A DNA stretch of 56,364 bases from CAYZQE01 sp964480635. Its GTDB lineage: Bacteria; Pseudomonadota; Gammaproteobacteria; GCA-001735895. The notes under the pieces were generated by a model, which saw only the letters and a list, made by a program, of their open reading frames with translations, was not told the origin of the DNA and searched no databases. The stretch covers positions 1-56,364 of the forward strand of contig CAYZQE010000003.1 of the NCBI GenBank assembly GCA_964480635.1, in the 5' to 3' direction. This document shows positions 44,721 through 53,552 of this stretch, piece by piece. Position 1 is the stretch's first letter, and every line of letters starts with the position of its first letter. Made by a program: the position numbers and the translations under genes.

Positions 44721-46924
44721 TAAAAACTCCTCATTTCTTTACTCATAAGAGCCGCTGATTTTTGATCTTCTAAAATTTCAATGCGCACGGCAGATTGCTT
44801 ATATGCAGGTTGTCGTGAATGAGGGTCAAGTAAACCAAGGGTTAAGCGATTAGCGCAGTCATGAAAATGAAAAGGTAAGAAAATCATATTTTTGGGGACA
44901 CGTTGCGTGGGCGTTGCCATCACAATGGCATCAGAACGGCGTGAGACTAAACGTACATATTCACCACGTAAAATACCTAATTCAGCAGCTAAATCAGGAT
45001 TGATTTCAATAAATGGAATCGGACTAAATTTATTGTTGTTAGCTACTTTGCCCGTTTTTGTACGGCCATGCCAGTGTTCAACAAGGCGACCTGTGTTTAA
45101 CCAAACTGGGAATTTTTCATCGGGTACTTCATTGTTATCTATGAAGGGTAAGGGGATCAGTTTAGCCTTGCCATCAGCATAACGAAATTCACCATCTTTG
45201 GTATATAAACGCACACCACCCTTGGCTGGCACTTCATTGGCATCACGTTGTTGCTCTGTATAAGGCCACTGGATGCCACGGTGTTTTTCGATCAGCTCAT
45301 GGTCTAAGCCAGAGATATCAGCGAGACGACCTTTTGATATTTCTCGCATTTCTAAAAACACATCGGCGGCTTTGTCTGGAAATTTTACTTTATTATCAGT
45401 ATTAAAGCGTTTTGCTAATTCATTAAAAATCCACAAATCGGGCTGTGCCTCACCGGGGGCTTTAATCACGGGTTTAACCACATTAACTCGGCGTTCGGTG
45501 TTGGTCATGACACCGTCTTTTTCTGCCCATGTGCCTGCTGGTAAATAGACGTGAGCATATTGTGCGCTTTCAACGTCTTCATAACAGTCTTGCACCACGC
45601 AAAAATCGAGCTTTTCCATCGCCTTGCGCACACGCGCCGAATTGGGTAATGACGATAATGGGTTGGTGGCGATGAGCCAGATGCCTTTTATTTCACCTGT
45701 TTCAATCGCATGATAAATGTCGGTTTGGAACATACCTCGTTTTTTAGGTAAGAACTCTTCGTCAATGTTCCAATATTCGGCTATTTCTTTACGATCATCA
45801 GCATTTTCTAGGGTGCGATAATTAGGCAAACCAGAGCAAGAAGACCATTCGCGCGTGCCCATGGCATTACATTGGCCGGTGATGGATAAGCTGGTGCCGC
45901 CAGGTATGCCAATGTTGCCCGTAATGAGCGATAAATTGTTGATGCCCACCACGCCATCAGAGCCATGTGTTGATTGGTTAATGCCCATAGTCCAAAAAGA
46001 CATGGCTGCTTTTGCCTTGCCATAAAGGCGAGCGACCACACGAATGGTATCTTCATCAATGCCGCAGATTTTAGCGGCTGTGGTGGGATCGTATTTGGCG
46101 ACTTCAGCTTTTAATTCTTCTAGGCCATTGGTATTGGCTTCGATATAGGCATCGTCTTGTAAGTTCTCAGCGAAGATGACATGCATTAACGCATTTTGCA
46201 GTACAACGTCTGTTCCTGGAGTAATGGGCAGATGGATATCAGCACATTGGGCTAACATGGTCACACGCGGGTCGATGACAATTAAAGGAAACCCTGTGCG
46301 TTCTTGTGCTTCTTTCATACGCCAGTAAATAATGGGGTGTTGCTCGGGTAAGTTAGAGCCCCAAGCCATTAAACAGTCGGTGTGTTCAAAGTCTTCATAA
46401 CAGCCTGGTGGGCCGTCGGAACCAAACGAGCGTTTATAGCCTGATACGGCTGATGCCATACACAAAGTGGTGTTGCCATCGTAATTATTGGTGCCGATTA
46501 AGCCACGAGTCAGCTTGCCCAGAGTATAAAACTCTTCGGTGAGCATTTGACCAGTTGAGATAACCGCAAATGAATCTCGACCATGTTCTTGTTGTACTTT
46601 TTTAATGCCTTGGTAGGTGGCATCTAATGCGCTATCCCAATCCGTTGATTGCCAATCTTGATGCCATTGGTCACGGACTTTTGGTACTAAACCACGCCCT
46701 GCAGATTCAAATAATTCGTGTTCAAAAATACCTTTTAAGCACAGCTTGCCTCGGTTTACATCGGCATCAGCCACACCGCGAGAAGAAACCGCTCGGCCTT
46801 CTTTGGTTAAACCAACTTCTATAGCACAACCTGTTGAGCAATAACCACAAGTGGCATATTTCCATTCAACGATGCCTTTATCGTTGATTTTTATGGGGTT
46901 CTTTTGGGTTCTGCCGAATAACAT
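44720..46924 (-). CDS. Assimilatory-type nitrate reductase catalytic subunit
   Basis: A 734-residue molybdenum bis-MGD enzyme of the NasA/NarB/NapA type. The [4Fe-4S] ligands are Cys26, Cys29, Cys33 and Cys62. The Mo ligand is Cys155 in 'NTTLCMASAVSGYKRSFG', followed by 'SDGPPGCYEDFEHTD', the pattern of nitrate reductases of this clade. 'WLNTGRLVEHWHGRTKTG' near residue 620 is also typical. There is no Tat signal peptide, so it is cytoplasmic. It lacks the C-terminal Fe-S or flavin domain of NasA proteins around 900 residues long, so electrons must come from the coupled Fe-S/anchor protein. It is preceded by MITE copy 1 and nirBD on the same strand. Confidence 0.88.
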   Translation of the reverse strand: MLFGRTQKNPIKINDKGIVEWKYATCGYCSTGCAIEVGLTKEGRAVSSRGVADADVNRGKLCLKGIFEHELFESAGRGLVPKVRDQWHQDWQSTDWDSALDATYQGIKKVQQEHGRDSFAVISTGQMLTEEFYTLGKLTRGLIGTNNYDGNTTLCMASAVSGYKRSFGSDGPPGCYEDFEHTDCLMAWGSNLPEQHPIIYWRMKEAQERTGFPLIVIDPRVTMLAQCADIHLPITPGTDVVLQNALMHVIFAENLQDDAYIEANTNGLEELKAEVAKYDPTTAAKICGIDEDTIRVVARLYGKAKAAMSFWTMGINQSTHGSDGVVGINNLSLITGNIGIPGGTSLSITGQCNAMGTREWSSCSGLPNYRTLENADDRKEIAEYWNIDEEFLPKKRGMFQTDIYHAIETGEIKGIWLIATNPLSSLPNSARVRKAMEKLDFCVVQDCYEDVESAQYAHVYLPAGTWAEKDGVMTNTERRVNVVKPVIKAPGEAQPDLWIFNELAKRFNTDNKVKFPDKAADVFLEMREISKGRLADISGLDHELIEKHRGIQWPYTEQQRDANEVPAKGGVRLYTKDGEFRYADGKAKLIPLPFIDNNEVPDEKFPVWLNTGRLVEHWHGRTKTGKVANNNKFSPIPFIEINPDLAAELGILRGEYVRLVSRRSDAIVMATPTQRVPKNMIFLPFHFHDCANRLTLGLLDPHSRQPAYKQSAVRIEILEDQKSAALMSKEMRSF

Positions 46925-46972
46925 AATTGAATCTCGTAAATTTAAAGAGTTTCTTTACTTCCCCCTCTCCCG

Positions 46973-47137
46973 TTAAGGAGACACTGAATAACCGCGATTA
47001 GAATTTCACTGAGAAAAAATGTGCGTCAAGTTTCGTTAAATGCGTCGTAATAGCTGGCTATTGCGTCGAATTTAACGGAAGTTGTCGTGCATTTTAGCCG
47101 GTAAAAAATAATTGGCGGTTGTTCAGTGTCTCCTTAA
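46973..47137. mobile_element. MITE-like palindromic element, full-length copy (165 bp)
   Basis: Ends are inverted over 23 bp with one mismatch, starting TTAAGGAGACACTGAA. The whole element is one imperfect palindrome centred on AATAGC-TG-GCTATT (47049-47062); the 39-nt arms either side of the centre align without gaps. It encodes no protein. It lies 27 bp after nirD and 48 bp before the nitrate reductase gene on the minus strand. A shorter copy is at 50156-50277. Confidence 0.85.
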
Positions 47138-47164
47138 GAGAGGGGCTAAAAACATAGCTTATTT

Positions 47165-47479
47165 TTAAGACAATGCCTGTATAAACACCATACCATTTTC
47201 AACTTTGGTATTAAACGTATTCACACAGCCTTCGTCTGCGCCCATGGCTTCGCCACTGGTTAAATCAATTTTCCAGTTATGTAATGGGCATGTTACTGAA
47301 CTGCCGTGAACAATGCCTTGTGATAACGGGCCTTTTTTATGAGGGCATTCGTCTTTAACCGCAAATACGTCGTTATTACTGTTCTTAAAAATAGCGATGT
47401 TCATGGTCGCTGTTTTCACAACACGTGAGCCTAATGCCGGAATGTCGTCTAATGCTACTACTTCTGTCCAGTTACTCAT
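47165..47479 (-). CDS. nirD: Nitrite reductase small subunit NirD (Rieske)
   Basis: A 104-residue Rieske-type protein. The [2Fe-2S] ligands would be Cys45, His47 (CPH), Cys64 and His67 (CPLH). It starts 'MSNWTEVVALDDIPALGSRVV', typical of NirD, the small partner of NADH-dependent siroheme nitrite reductase NirB. Some NirD proteins lack the cluster ligands; this one keeps all four. It is 2 bp downstream of nirB. MITE copy 1 begins 27 bp after its stop. Confidence 0.95.
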   Translation of the reverse strand: MSNWTEVVALDDIPALGSRVVKTATMNIAIFKNSNNDVFAVKDECPHKKGPLSQGIVHGSSVTCPLHNWKIDLTSGEAMGADEGCVNTFNTKVENGMVFIQALS

Positions 47480-47481
47480 GA

Positions 47482-49929
47482 TTAACCTGCCGCGTTCATA
47501 TTTGTGATCTCAATTTGAGTAAACTCATGCTTTTGTGCGCCTTCGGCACGTTCTTTCCATGGGTCAGATTGCGAGAATGATTGGCTGAATCTAAAGCGTT
47601 CTGCTAAAGCCGTGCGTTCTGCCTCATCATTCATAATACAATCTTGCACATAGGTGAAACCAACGCGTTCTACCCAAGGGGCTGTGCGTTCAAGATAATG
47701 TGCTTCTTCACGGTATTTTTGGGTAAAGGCAGCACAATATTCTAATACGTCTTCTTCTGTTTCTACCTTGCCGAGTAAATCGGTCACACGAACTTTGATG
47801 CCGCCGTTGCCGCCAATATGAAGCTCATAACCAGAGTCAACACACACCACACCAAAGTCTTTAATCGTCGCTTCTGCACAGTTACGTGGACAACCTGATA
47901 CCGCAAGTTTGTATTTATGCTGCATCCAAGAGCCCCAAGTAAGCTGTTCTAGCTTAACACCTAAGCCGGTTGAGTCTTGAGTACCGAAGCGGCACCAGTT
48001 TGAACCAGCACAGGTTTTAACCGTACGCATCGCCTTGCCATAAGCATGACCAGAAACAAACCCAGCGGCTGATAAATCTTTCCACACGCCGGGTAAGTCT
48101 TCTTTTTTGATGCCAAACATATCAATGCGTTGACCACCTGTGACTTTCATTTCTGGGATTTCAAATTTATCACACACATCGGCTATAGCGCGTAGCTCGT
48201 TAGGCTTAACTAAGCCACCAAACATACGTGGCACAACAGAATAAGTACCGTCTTTTTGAATATTGCCATGAGCGCGTTCATTAATAAAACGAGACTGCGC
48301 ATCATCTTTATATTCGGCAGGCCAACGTGCTAATAAGTAATAGTTAAGTGCTGGGCGACAGGTGGCGCAACCGTCTGGTGTTTTCCAGTTCAGGTATGAA
48401 CGTAACGTGCCCATGTCTTTTAATTCTTCTGTTTTAATCGCATTAATCACATCGTCATGGCTGTGATCGGTACAAGCACATAAAGGTTTTTTGCTTGGCT
48501 TGTCATCGTAACCTTCGCCAACAGTCGACGCTAAAATACATTCCACTAAACCGGTGCAAGAACCACAAGATGATGAAGCTTTGGTATGGGCTTGAACCTC
48601 AGCTAAGGTGAATAAACCTTTTTTAACAATGGTGTCGATGATGTCGCCTTTATTAACACCATTACAGCCGCAAATTTCGGCATCATTAGATAATGACATA
48701 ACCGCCGCATCACCGTGTCCTGCATCACCTAAGTCGTGCTGACCAAACATGATGGTGCGACGGAAATCTTTAATGTTGGTGCCTTCACGTAATAGTTGGA
48801 AGTACCAAGTGCCGTCTAGTGTATCGCCATATAAAACAGCGCCCACTAGCTTGTCATCTTTAATCACTAATTTTTTATAAATGCCGCTGCTGGTGTCTTC
48901 CATCATTAAGACTTCATCACCGTCTTTTTCGTTAAACTCGCCAGCTGAAAATAAATCAATGCCTGTGACTTTAAGTTTGGTAGAAGTCACAGAACCTTCA
49001 TAACGGGCAATGCCATATTGCGCTAAATGATTGGCAGCAACCTTAGCTTGTTCAAATAGTGGTGCTACTAGGCCGTAACACATGCCTCTATGTTGAACGC
49101 ACTCGCCAACCGCATAAATTTTTGGGTCATAAGTTTGCATGGTGTCGTTAACCACAATGCCACGTTCACAATAAATGCCGGCTTCTTGCGCTAGTGCCAT
49201 ATTGGGTCGAATACCAACAGCCATAACAACCAAATCAGCATCTTGCTCTTTGCCATTAGCAAAGCGAACACCGCTGACTTTATCATTACCCAAAATTTCG
49301 GCCGTTTGTGCTTCCATTAAAAAGGTAAGTCCACGTTCTTCTAATGATATTTTTAACATGGCTGATGCCGTTGCATCTAATTGGCGCTCCATTAATGAAT
49401 CGAGAAGGTGAACGACGGTCACGTTCATGCCTTGTTTCATTAAGCCATTAGCAGCCTCAAGCCCTAATAAACCACCCCCAATAACAACTGCATTTTTACC
49501 CGTTTTAGCCGCTGCAACCATTTGCTCTACGTCGGCAATATCTCTGAAACCAATGCAACCTATTTTGTCAGCACCAGGAATGGGAATGATAAAAGGATTA
49601 GAGCCTGTTGCTATGAGCAATTTATCGTAAGGGAATTTTTTACCACTTTCAGTGATCACTGCGCGTTGGACGCGATCAATTTTTGTGGCTGTATCACCCG
49701 TGACCAGTTTAATGTTATTTTCTTCGTACCACTGGGATGAATTAAGAATGATGTCATCAATTGTTTTTTCGCCAGCTAAAACAGGCGACAGCATGATGCG
49801 GTTGTAATTGTTATGGGGCTCAGAACCGATTACCGTGATGTCATATTCTACATCAGTAATTTTAAACAGCTCTTCTAGTGTGCGTACACCCGCCATACCA
49901 TTACCAATTAAAACTATTTTTTCGCTCAT
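47482..49929 (-). CDS. nirB: NADH-dependent nitrite reductase large subunit NirB
   Basis: An 815-residue cytoplasmic enzyme reducing nitrite to ammonium. Order: FAD/NAD domain ('KIVLIGNGMAGVRTLEELF', 'NAVVIGGGLLGLEAANGL'), two BFD-like [2Fe-2S] domains ('CGCNGVNKGDIIDTIVKKG...CGSC' and 'CACTDHSHDDVINAIKTEE...CATC'), then the nitrite/sulfite reductase domain with siroheme-[4Fe-4S] Cys in 'CAGSNWCRFGTQDS' and 'CPRNCAEA'. The frame opens 11 codons upstream, but ATG 49929 has GAGGA at 4 nt and begins the family N-terminus MSEKIVLIGNGMAG. It heads the minus-strand operon nirB-nirD-nitrate reductase-Fe-S/anchor-DsrC-like. An NtrC-like box lies 135 bp upstream. Confidence 0.96.
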   Translation of the reverse strand: MSEKIVLIGNGMAGVRTLEELFKITDVEYDITVIGSEPHNNYNRIMLSPVLAGEKTIDDIILNSSQWYEENNIKLVTGDTATKIDRVQRAVITESGKKFPYDKLLIATGSNPFIIPIPGADKIGCIGFRDIADVEQMVAAAKTGKNAVVIGGGLLGLEAANGLMKQGMNVTVVHLLDSLMERQLDATASAMLKISLEERGLTFLMEAQTAEILGNDKVSGVRFANGKEQDADLVVMAVGIRPNMALAQEAGIYCERGIVVNDTMQTYDPKIYAVGECVQHRGMCYGLVAPLFEQAKVAANHLAQYGIARYEGSVTSTKLKVTGIDLFSAGEFNEKDGDEVLMMEDTSSGIYKKLVIKDDKLVGAVLYGDTLDGTWYFQLLREGTNIKDFRRTIMFGQHDLGDAGHGDAAVMSLSNDAEICGCNGVNKGDIIDTIVKKGLFTLAEVQAHTKASSSCGSCTGLVECILASTVGEGYDDKPSKKPLCACTDHSHDDVINAIKTEELKDMGTLRSYLNWKTPDGCATCRPALNYYLLARWPAEYKDDAQSRFINERAHGNIQKDGTYSVVPRMFGGLVKPNELRAIADVCDKFEIPEMKVTGGQRIDMFGIKKEDLPGVWKDLSAAGFVSGHAYGKAMRTVKTCAGSNWCRFGTQDSTGLGVKLEQLTWGSWMQHKYKLAVSGCPRNCAEATIKDFGVVCVDSGYELHIGGNGGIKVRVTDLLGKVETEEDVLEYCAAFTQKYREEAHYLERTAPWVERVGFTYVQDCIMNDEAERTALAERFRFSQSFSQSDPWKERAEGAQKHEFTQIEITNMNAAG

Positions 49930-50063
49930 GTGTTCCTCAGCATTGAATTTGATTGGGCGCATTTTACATAGCTATTAGTGATTTTCTAATAATATGCTTT
50001 TATATCAATTAAAATATTAGTATTTGCTTACATTGGTGCATACAATGCACCTAAAGCTTTCTT

Positions 50064-50080
50064 TGCACCAAAATAGCGCA
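50064..50080. promoter_or_regulatory. NtrC-type box in the nirB-narK intergenic region
   Basis: TGCACCAAAATAGCGCA (complement TGCGCTATTTTGGTGCA) differs by one base from a perfect TGCAC-N7-GTGCA NtrC-type dyad. It shares the 13-mer GCTATTTTGGTGC with the glnK upstream box. A second palindrome, GGTGCATACAATGCACC, is at 50035-50051. It could serve the divergent nirB and narK units. No convincing sigma-54 promoter was found beside it. Confidence 0.6.
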
Positions 50081-50155
50081 AAACAAGAATATTCTCGATG
50101 AGTAAATGATGTACTTTGAAAAAATGCTAAAAGCTCTGTTTAATGCGGCCTTTCT

Positions 50156-50277
50156 CAAGGAGACACTGAATAACCGCGATTAGAATTTTACTGAGAAAAA
50201 TGTGCGTCGAATTTAACGGAAGTTGTCGTGCATTTTAGCGAGTAAAAAATAATTGGCGGTTGTTTAATGTCTCCTTG
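50156..50277. mobile_element. MITE-like element, deletion derivative (122 bp)
   Basis: It matches copy 1 (46973-47137) along both arms but lacks 40 bp of the hairpin tip; the deletion lies between GCGTC direct repeats that in copy 1 are at 47023-47027 and 47063-47067 and here are fused at 50204-50208. Ends are CAAGGAGACACTGAA and its inverted counterpart. It separates the NtrC box from the narK start. Confidence 0.85.
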
Positions 50278-50301
50278 ACTAGCGATCACTTGGATTCATA
50301 C

Positions 50302-51771
50302 ATGAATACAACCAAACTCAACCTGTTTTCTTTTAGCGGTAACATTCGCACACTGCATATTACTTGGGTGGCATTTTTTATCTCGTTCATGGTTTGGTTT
50401 AATCATGCGCCTTTAATGGTGATCTTACGTGATTCTTTTGGCCTATCAGACCAAGAAGTGGGTGTGATTTTAATTATGAATTTGGCCTTAACAATACCAG
50501 CAAGAATTATTGTTGGTATGTTGGTAGACAGGTTTGGGCCGCGCCTATTATTTTCTTTTATTCTTGTTTTAGCAGGTGTTTTAACCATCCCTTTTGCCTT
50601 GGCTAATTCATTTGAGCAGTTGGCTGTCTCACGTTTACTGTTAGGCTTTGTTGGTGCTGGATTCGTTGTTGGTATTCGTTTAATCGGTGAATGGTTTCCA
50701 GCAAAACAAACGGGGTTAGCTCAAGGTATTTATGGTGGCTGGGGTAATTTTGGTTCAGCTGGCTCAGCGATGATACTGCCTATATTAGCTTTTTGGTATG
50801 GTGGTGATAATGGTTGGCGTTACGCTATTTTGTCCACAGGTGCCGTGGCTATTTTATACGGCGTGTATTTTTATTTTTCAGTGTCTAATACACCAAAAGG
50901 AGCCACTTATTTTAAAACAAATAAAATCGGTGCTTTAGAAGTCACCAGCAAAGTCGATTTGTTTCTCTATTTATTCATGACCATACCCTTATATGCGGCA
51001 CTGGCCTTAGTGGTATGGAAATTATCAGATGGCAATTTAGGTTGGCTCAGTAATAGTGTGTCGTATAGTATTTATGCCATTATTTTGACTGTTTATTTGT
51101 GGCAAGCTTGGAGCATAATATCAATCAATAAAGGTGTTTTCATCAAAAAAACACCAAAAATGTTTCGTTACTCATTTAAGCAAGTCGCGGTGCTAGATTT
51201 AGCATATATGGTGACTTTTGGTTCGGAGTTAGCGTTAGTGTCTATGTTGCCGCTATTTTATACCGATATGTTTGGTCTTTCTTTGGTGTTGGCGGGAGTT
51301 TTAGCGGGTATTTATCCTGTCATTAACTTAATTGCTCGCCCAAGTGGAGGCATTATGAGTGATCGCATCGGTCGAAAAAAGTCGTTAGTTATTTTGTTTT
51401 CAGGCATTACGGTTACCTTTTTTCTATTAGGGCAAGTGTCAAGTGAGTGGGCTGTCGCTCTGGTGGTCATTAATACCATAGCGTGTGGCTTGTTTGCTCA
51501 AGGTGGTTCGGGTGCAGTCTATGCCATGGCACCTCTTATTCAGCGCCGCCAAACGGGACAAATTGCAGGCATGGTCGGGGCTTATGGTAATGTGGGGGGG
51601 TTAGTTTTTTTAACGGTGCTGTCATTTACGCTACCACAAACTTTCTTCATGGTGATTGCTTTTACCGCATTGGTTGTTCTAATTGTTATGATAATCTTTT
51701 TGAAAGAACCTTCAGGGCAAACTGCAGAAGTAATGCCAGATGGGACGGTACAAATGATTGATGTGTCTTAA
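50302..51771 (+). CDS. Nitrate/nitrite MFS transporter (NarK/NasA type)
   Basis: A 489-residue major-facilitator protein of the nitrate/nitrite porter family with about 12 spans. Signatures include 'ITWVAFFISFMVWFNHAPLMVIL' in the first span, 'LLLGFVGAGFVVGIRLIGEWFPAKQTGLAQGIYGGWGNFGSA' (spans 4-5, nitrate signature) and 'YPVINLIARPSGGIMSDRIGRKK'. The frame opens at 50260 inside the MITE, but ATG 50302 is chosen because MITE sequence should not encode the start; the RBS is weak (GGA at 8 nt). It is 27 bp upstream of the PP2C-kinase gene, as in the Pseudomonas nitrate assimilation cluster. It imports nitrate for the divergent reductases. Confidence 0.9.
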   Translation: MNTTKLNLFSFSGNIRTLHITWVAFFISFMVWFNHAPLMVILRDSFGLSDQEVGVILIMNLALTIPARIIVGMLVDRFGPRLLFSFILVLAGVLTIPFALANSFEQLAVSRLLLGFVGAGFVVGIRLIGEWFPAKQTGLAQGIYGGWGNFGSAGSAMILPILAFWYGGDNGWRYAILSTGAVAILYGVYFYFSVSNTPKGATYFKTNKIGALEVTSKVDLFLYLFMTIPLYAALALVVWKLSDGNLGWLSNSVSYSIYAIILTVYLWQAWSIISINKGVFIKKTPKMFRYSFKQVAVLDLAYMVTFGSELALVSMLPLFYTDMFGLSLVLAGVLAGIYPVINLIARPSGGIMSDRIGRKKSLVILFSGITVTFFLLGQVSSEWAVALVVINTIACGLFAQGGSGAVYAMAPLIQRRQTGQIAGMVGAYGNVGGLVFLTVLSFTLPQTFFMVIAFTALVVLIVMIIFLKEPSGQTAEVMPDGTVQMIDVS

Positions 51772-51798
51772 TCATATTTTATTTTTTTAGAGTTATTT

Positions 51799-53517
51799 AT
51801 GACAACAAAATTATCGGTCACTATTGGGCAATCATCAGACAAAGGCATTAAACAGCGAAATGAAGATTTTTATGGCACCTTAATTCCTAATGATGACAGT
51901 TTAGAAACTAAAGGCATTGTCTGTGCTATTGCCGATGGTATGGGCAGTTGTGAATTCGCGGCTGAAGCGAGTGAGCAGTGCGTAAAGTCATTTCTCAATG
52001 ATTATTACAGTACTCCAGAAGCATGGTCAGTAAAAAAATCGGCAGGTAAGGTGCTGACAGCGACTAATAATTGGTTGTTAAGCCAAAATAAAAATGATGC
52101 TGTGCATGGCATGGTGACGACCTTTAGTGCGCTAATTCTAAAATCGACGACAGCACATATATTTCATGTGGGTGACTCACGTATTTATCGTTTACGCGGT
52201 GATGATTTAGAACAGTTGACTAATGACCATCGTATTAATGTATCGGATAGCAAAAGCTATCTAAGCCGCGCTATGGGCATAGATCATTTGTTGGATATTG
52301 ATCTTAAAACAGTGTCGATGCAGGTGGGTGATCTGTATTTAATGACGACTGATGGTATTCATGATTATATGTCGGCTATTCAATTAAAGGTATTTTTACA
52401 GCAGCCTTTTGACTCTTTAGATGAACAGGCAAAATATATTGCAGATGCGGCATTAAAAGCCAAAAGCCACGATAACGTGACAGTGCAATTGGTGCGCATT
52501 GATGCAATACCTAATCAAGATGAAAGCGAAGTTTTTTCACGCCTCAGTAAATTGCCCTTTCCCCCACATTTAGGCCCAGGCATGACCGTTGATGGTTATG
52601 AAATTTTAGAAGAGATTTATGCCAGTACCACATCACAGCTGTATAAGGTAAGAGATAAAGAAAGTGGTGAATATTTCGCCATGAAAACACCATCGGTTAA
52701 TTTTGAAGATGACGTGGCTTATATTGATCGCTTTTATATGGAAGAGTGGGCAGGAAAGCGCTTAAATAGTCATTTGGTGCTTAAAATTCACGAACTCCCT
52801 CGAACACGTAATTTTTTATACATGATTATGGAGCTGGTAGAAGGCATTACTTTGCGCGATTGGATGAAGGGTAACCCAGACCCAGATATTGATGACGTGA
52901 TTGAAATGACTGAAAAAATCAGTGCAGGCATACGCGTATTGCATCGCATGGATATGCTACACCGTGATTTAAAGCCAGAAAACATTATGATAACTGAGAG
53001 TCAGGCCATTAAAATTATCGACTTTGGTTCAATAAAAATTGCAGGTATTTCAGAAATTGCTACGCCTTTAGAAAAAACAGAATTATTAGGCACAAAAAAT
53101 TATACCGCTCCCGAGTGCTTACAAGGTATGGGCTCCGATCAACGCGGCGATATTTTTGCTTTAGGGGTGATGGTGTATGAAATGTTTACAGGGGCTTTGC
53201 CTTATGGCGACAAAATGGGACGAAATCTAAATGCTCGCTCTATCAATAAATTAAAATATCAATCAGCATCGGCTATAAACCCCATGATTCCCTTATGGAT
53301 AGATGGCGCTATAGAAAAAGCAGTGCGCGTTGACCATAACTACCGCTATGAAGTATTTTCAGAGTTTTTATTCGATTTAAAAAAGCCAAACGCTAATTTT
53401 AGTGACCGTTCAATACCGTGGGTAGAAAAAGACCCTGCTTTGGTTTGGAAATCAATTTCGGCGGGACTATTAATCATTAATTTAGTCATGCTTTATTGGT
53501 TGGTAATTGCACCATAA
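51799..53517 (+). CDS. Bifunctional PP2C phosphatase / Ser-Thr protein kinase
   Basis: A 572-residue fusion. Residues 5-235 are a PP2C phosphatase ('SSDKGIKQRNEDFYG', 'IADGMGSCEFA', 'FHVGDSRIYRLRGDDLEQLTNDH', 'DNVTVQLV'). Residues 265-535 are a Hanks-type kinase: Lys in 'YFAMKTPS', catalytic loop 'HRDLKPENIMI', DFG in 'IIDFGSIKIAG', and 'LGTKNYTAPE'. The Gly-rich loop is degenerate ('EEIYASTTSQLYKV'). A single hydrophobic segment at the C-terminus (about 550-570) would anchor it with both domains in the cytoplasm. Such fusions occur next to nitrate transporter and nirB genes in Pseudomonas (PA1782 type); their targets are not established. Confidence 0.9.
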   Translation: MTTKLSVTIGQSSDKGIKQRNEDFYGTLIPNDDSLETKGIVCAIADGMGSCEFAAEASEQCVKSFLNDYYSTPEAWSVKKSAGKVLTATNNWLLSQNKNDAVHGMVTTFSALILKSTTAHIFHVGDSRIYRLRGDDLEQLTNDHRINVSDSKSYLSRAMGIDHLLDIDLKTVSMQVGDLYLMTTDGIHDYMSAIQLKVFLQQPFDSLDEQAKYIADAALKAKSHDNVTVQLVRIDAIPNQDESEVFSRLSKLPFPPHLGPGMTVDGYEILEEIYASTTSQLYKVRDKESGEYFAMKTPSVNFEDDVAYIDRFYMEEWAGKRLNSHLVLKIHELPRTRNFLYMIMELVEGITLRDWMKGNPDPDIDDVIEMTEKISAGIRVLHRMDMLHRDLKPENIMITESQAIKIIDFGSIKIAGISEIATPLEKTELLGTKNYTAPECLQGMGSDQRGDIFALGVMVYEMFTGALPYGDKMGRNLNARSINKLKYQSASAINPMIPLWIDGAIEKAVRVDHNYRYEVFSEFLFDLKKPNANFSDRSIPWVEKDPALVWKSISAGLLIINLVMLYWLVIAP

Positions 53518-53518
53518 A

Positions 53519-53545
53519 TGTGAAAAAAATTACATTTTTATCACA
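53519..53545. terminator. Hairpin between convergent kinase genes
   Basis: TGTGA-A7-T pairs imperfectly with ATTTTTATCACA across 53519-53545, directly after the stop at 53517 and before the convergent stop at 53553. Probably a bidirectional terminator. Confidence 0.5.
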
Positions 53546-53552
53546 CCATTTT

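Larger units (their letters stand above)
49930..50301. other. 372-bp divergent regulatory region between nirB and narK
   Basis: It holds, from left to right, an AT-rich nirB leader, the palindrome GGTGCATACAATGCACC (50035-50051), the NtrC-type box (50064-50080) and MITE copy 2 (50156-50277), which ends 24 bp before the narK start. No additional gene is supported. Confidence 0.7.

Noticed and set aside
50024..50051. GG-N10-GC spacing on the minus strand as a sigma-54 promoter for nirB
   Set aside because: The matches to TGGCAC and TTGCA are poor and overlap the palindromes; not strong enough to call.
53519..53545. TGTGA ... TCACA resembling a CRP site
   Set aside because: The half-sites are 17 bp apart, not 6, and lie between convergent stop codons; a terminator hairpin explains them.
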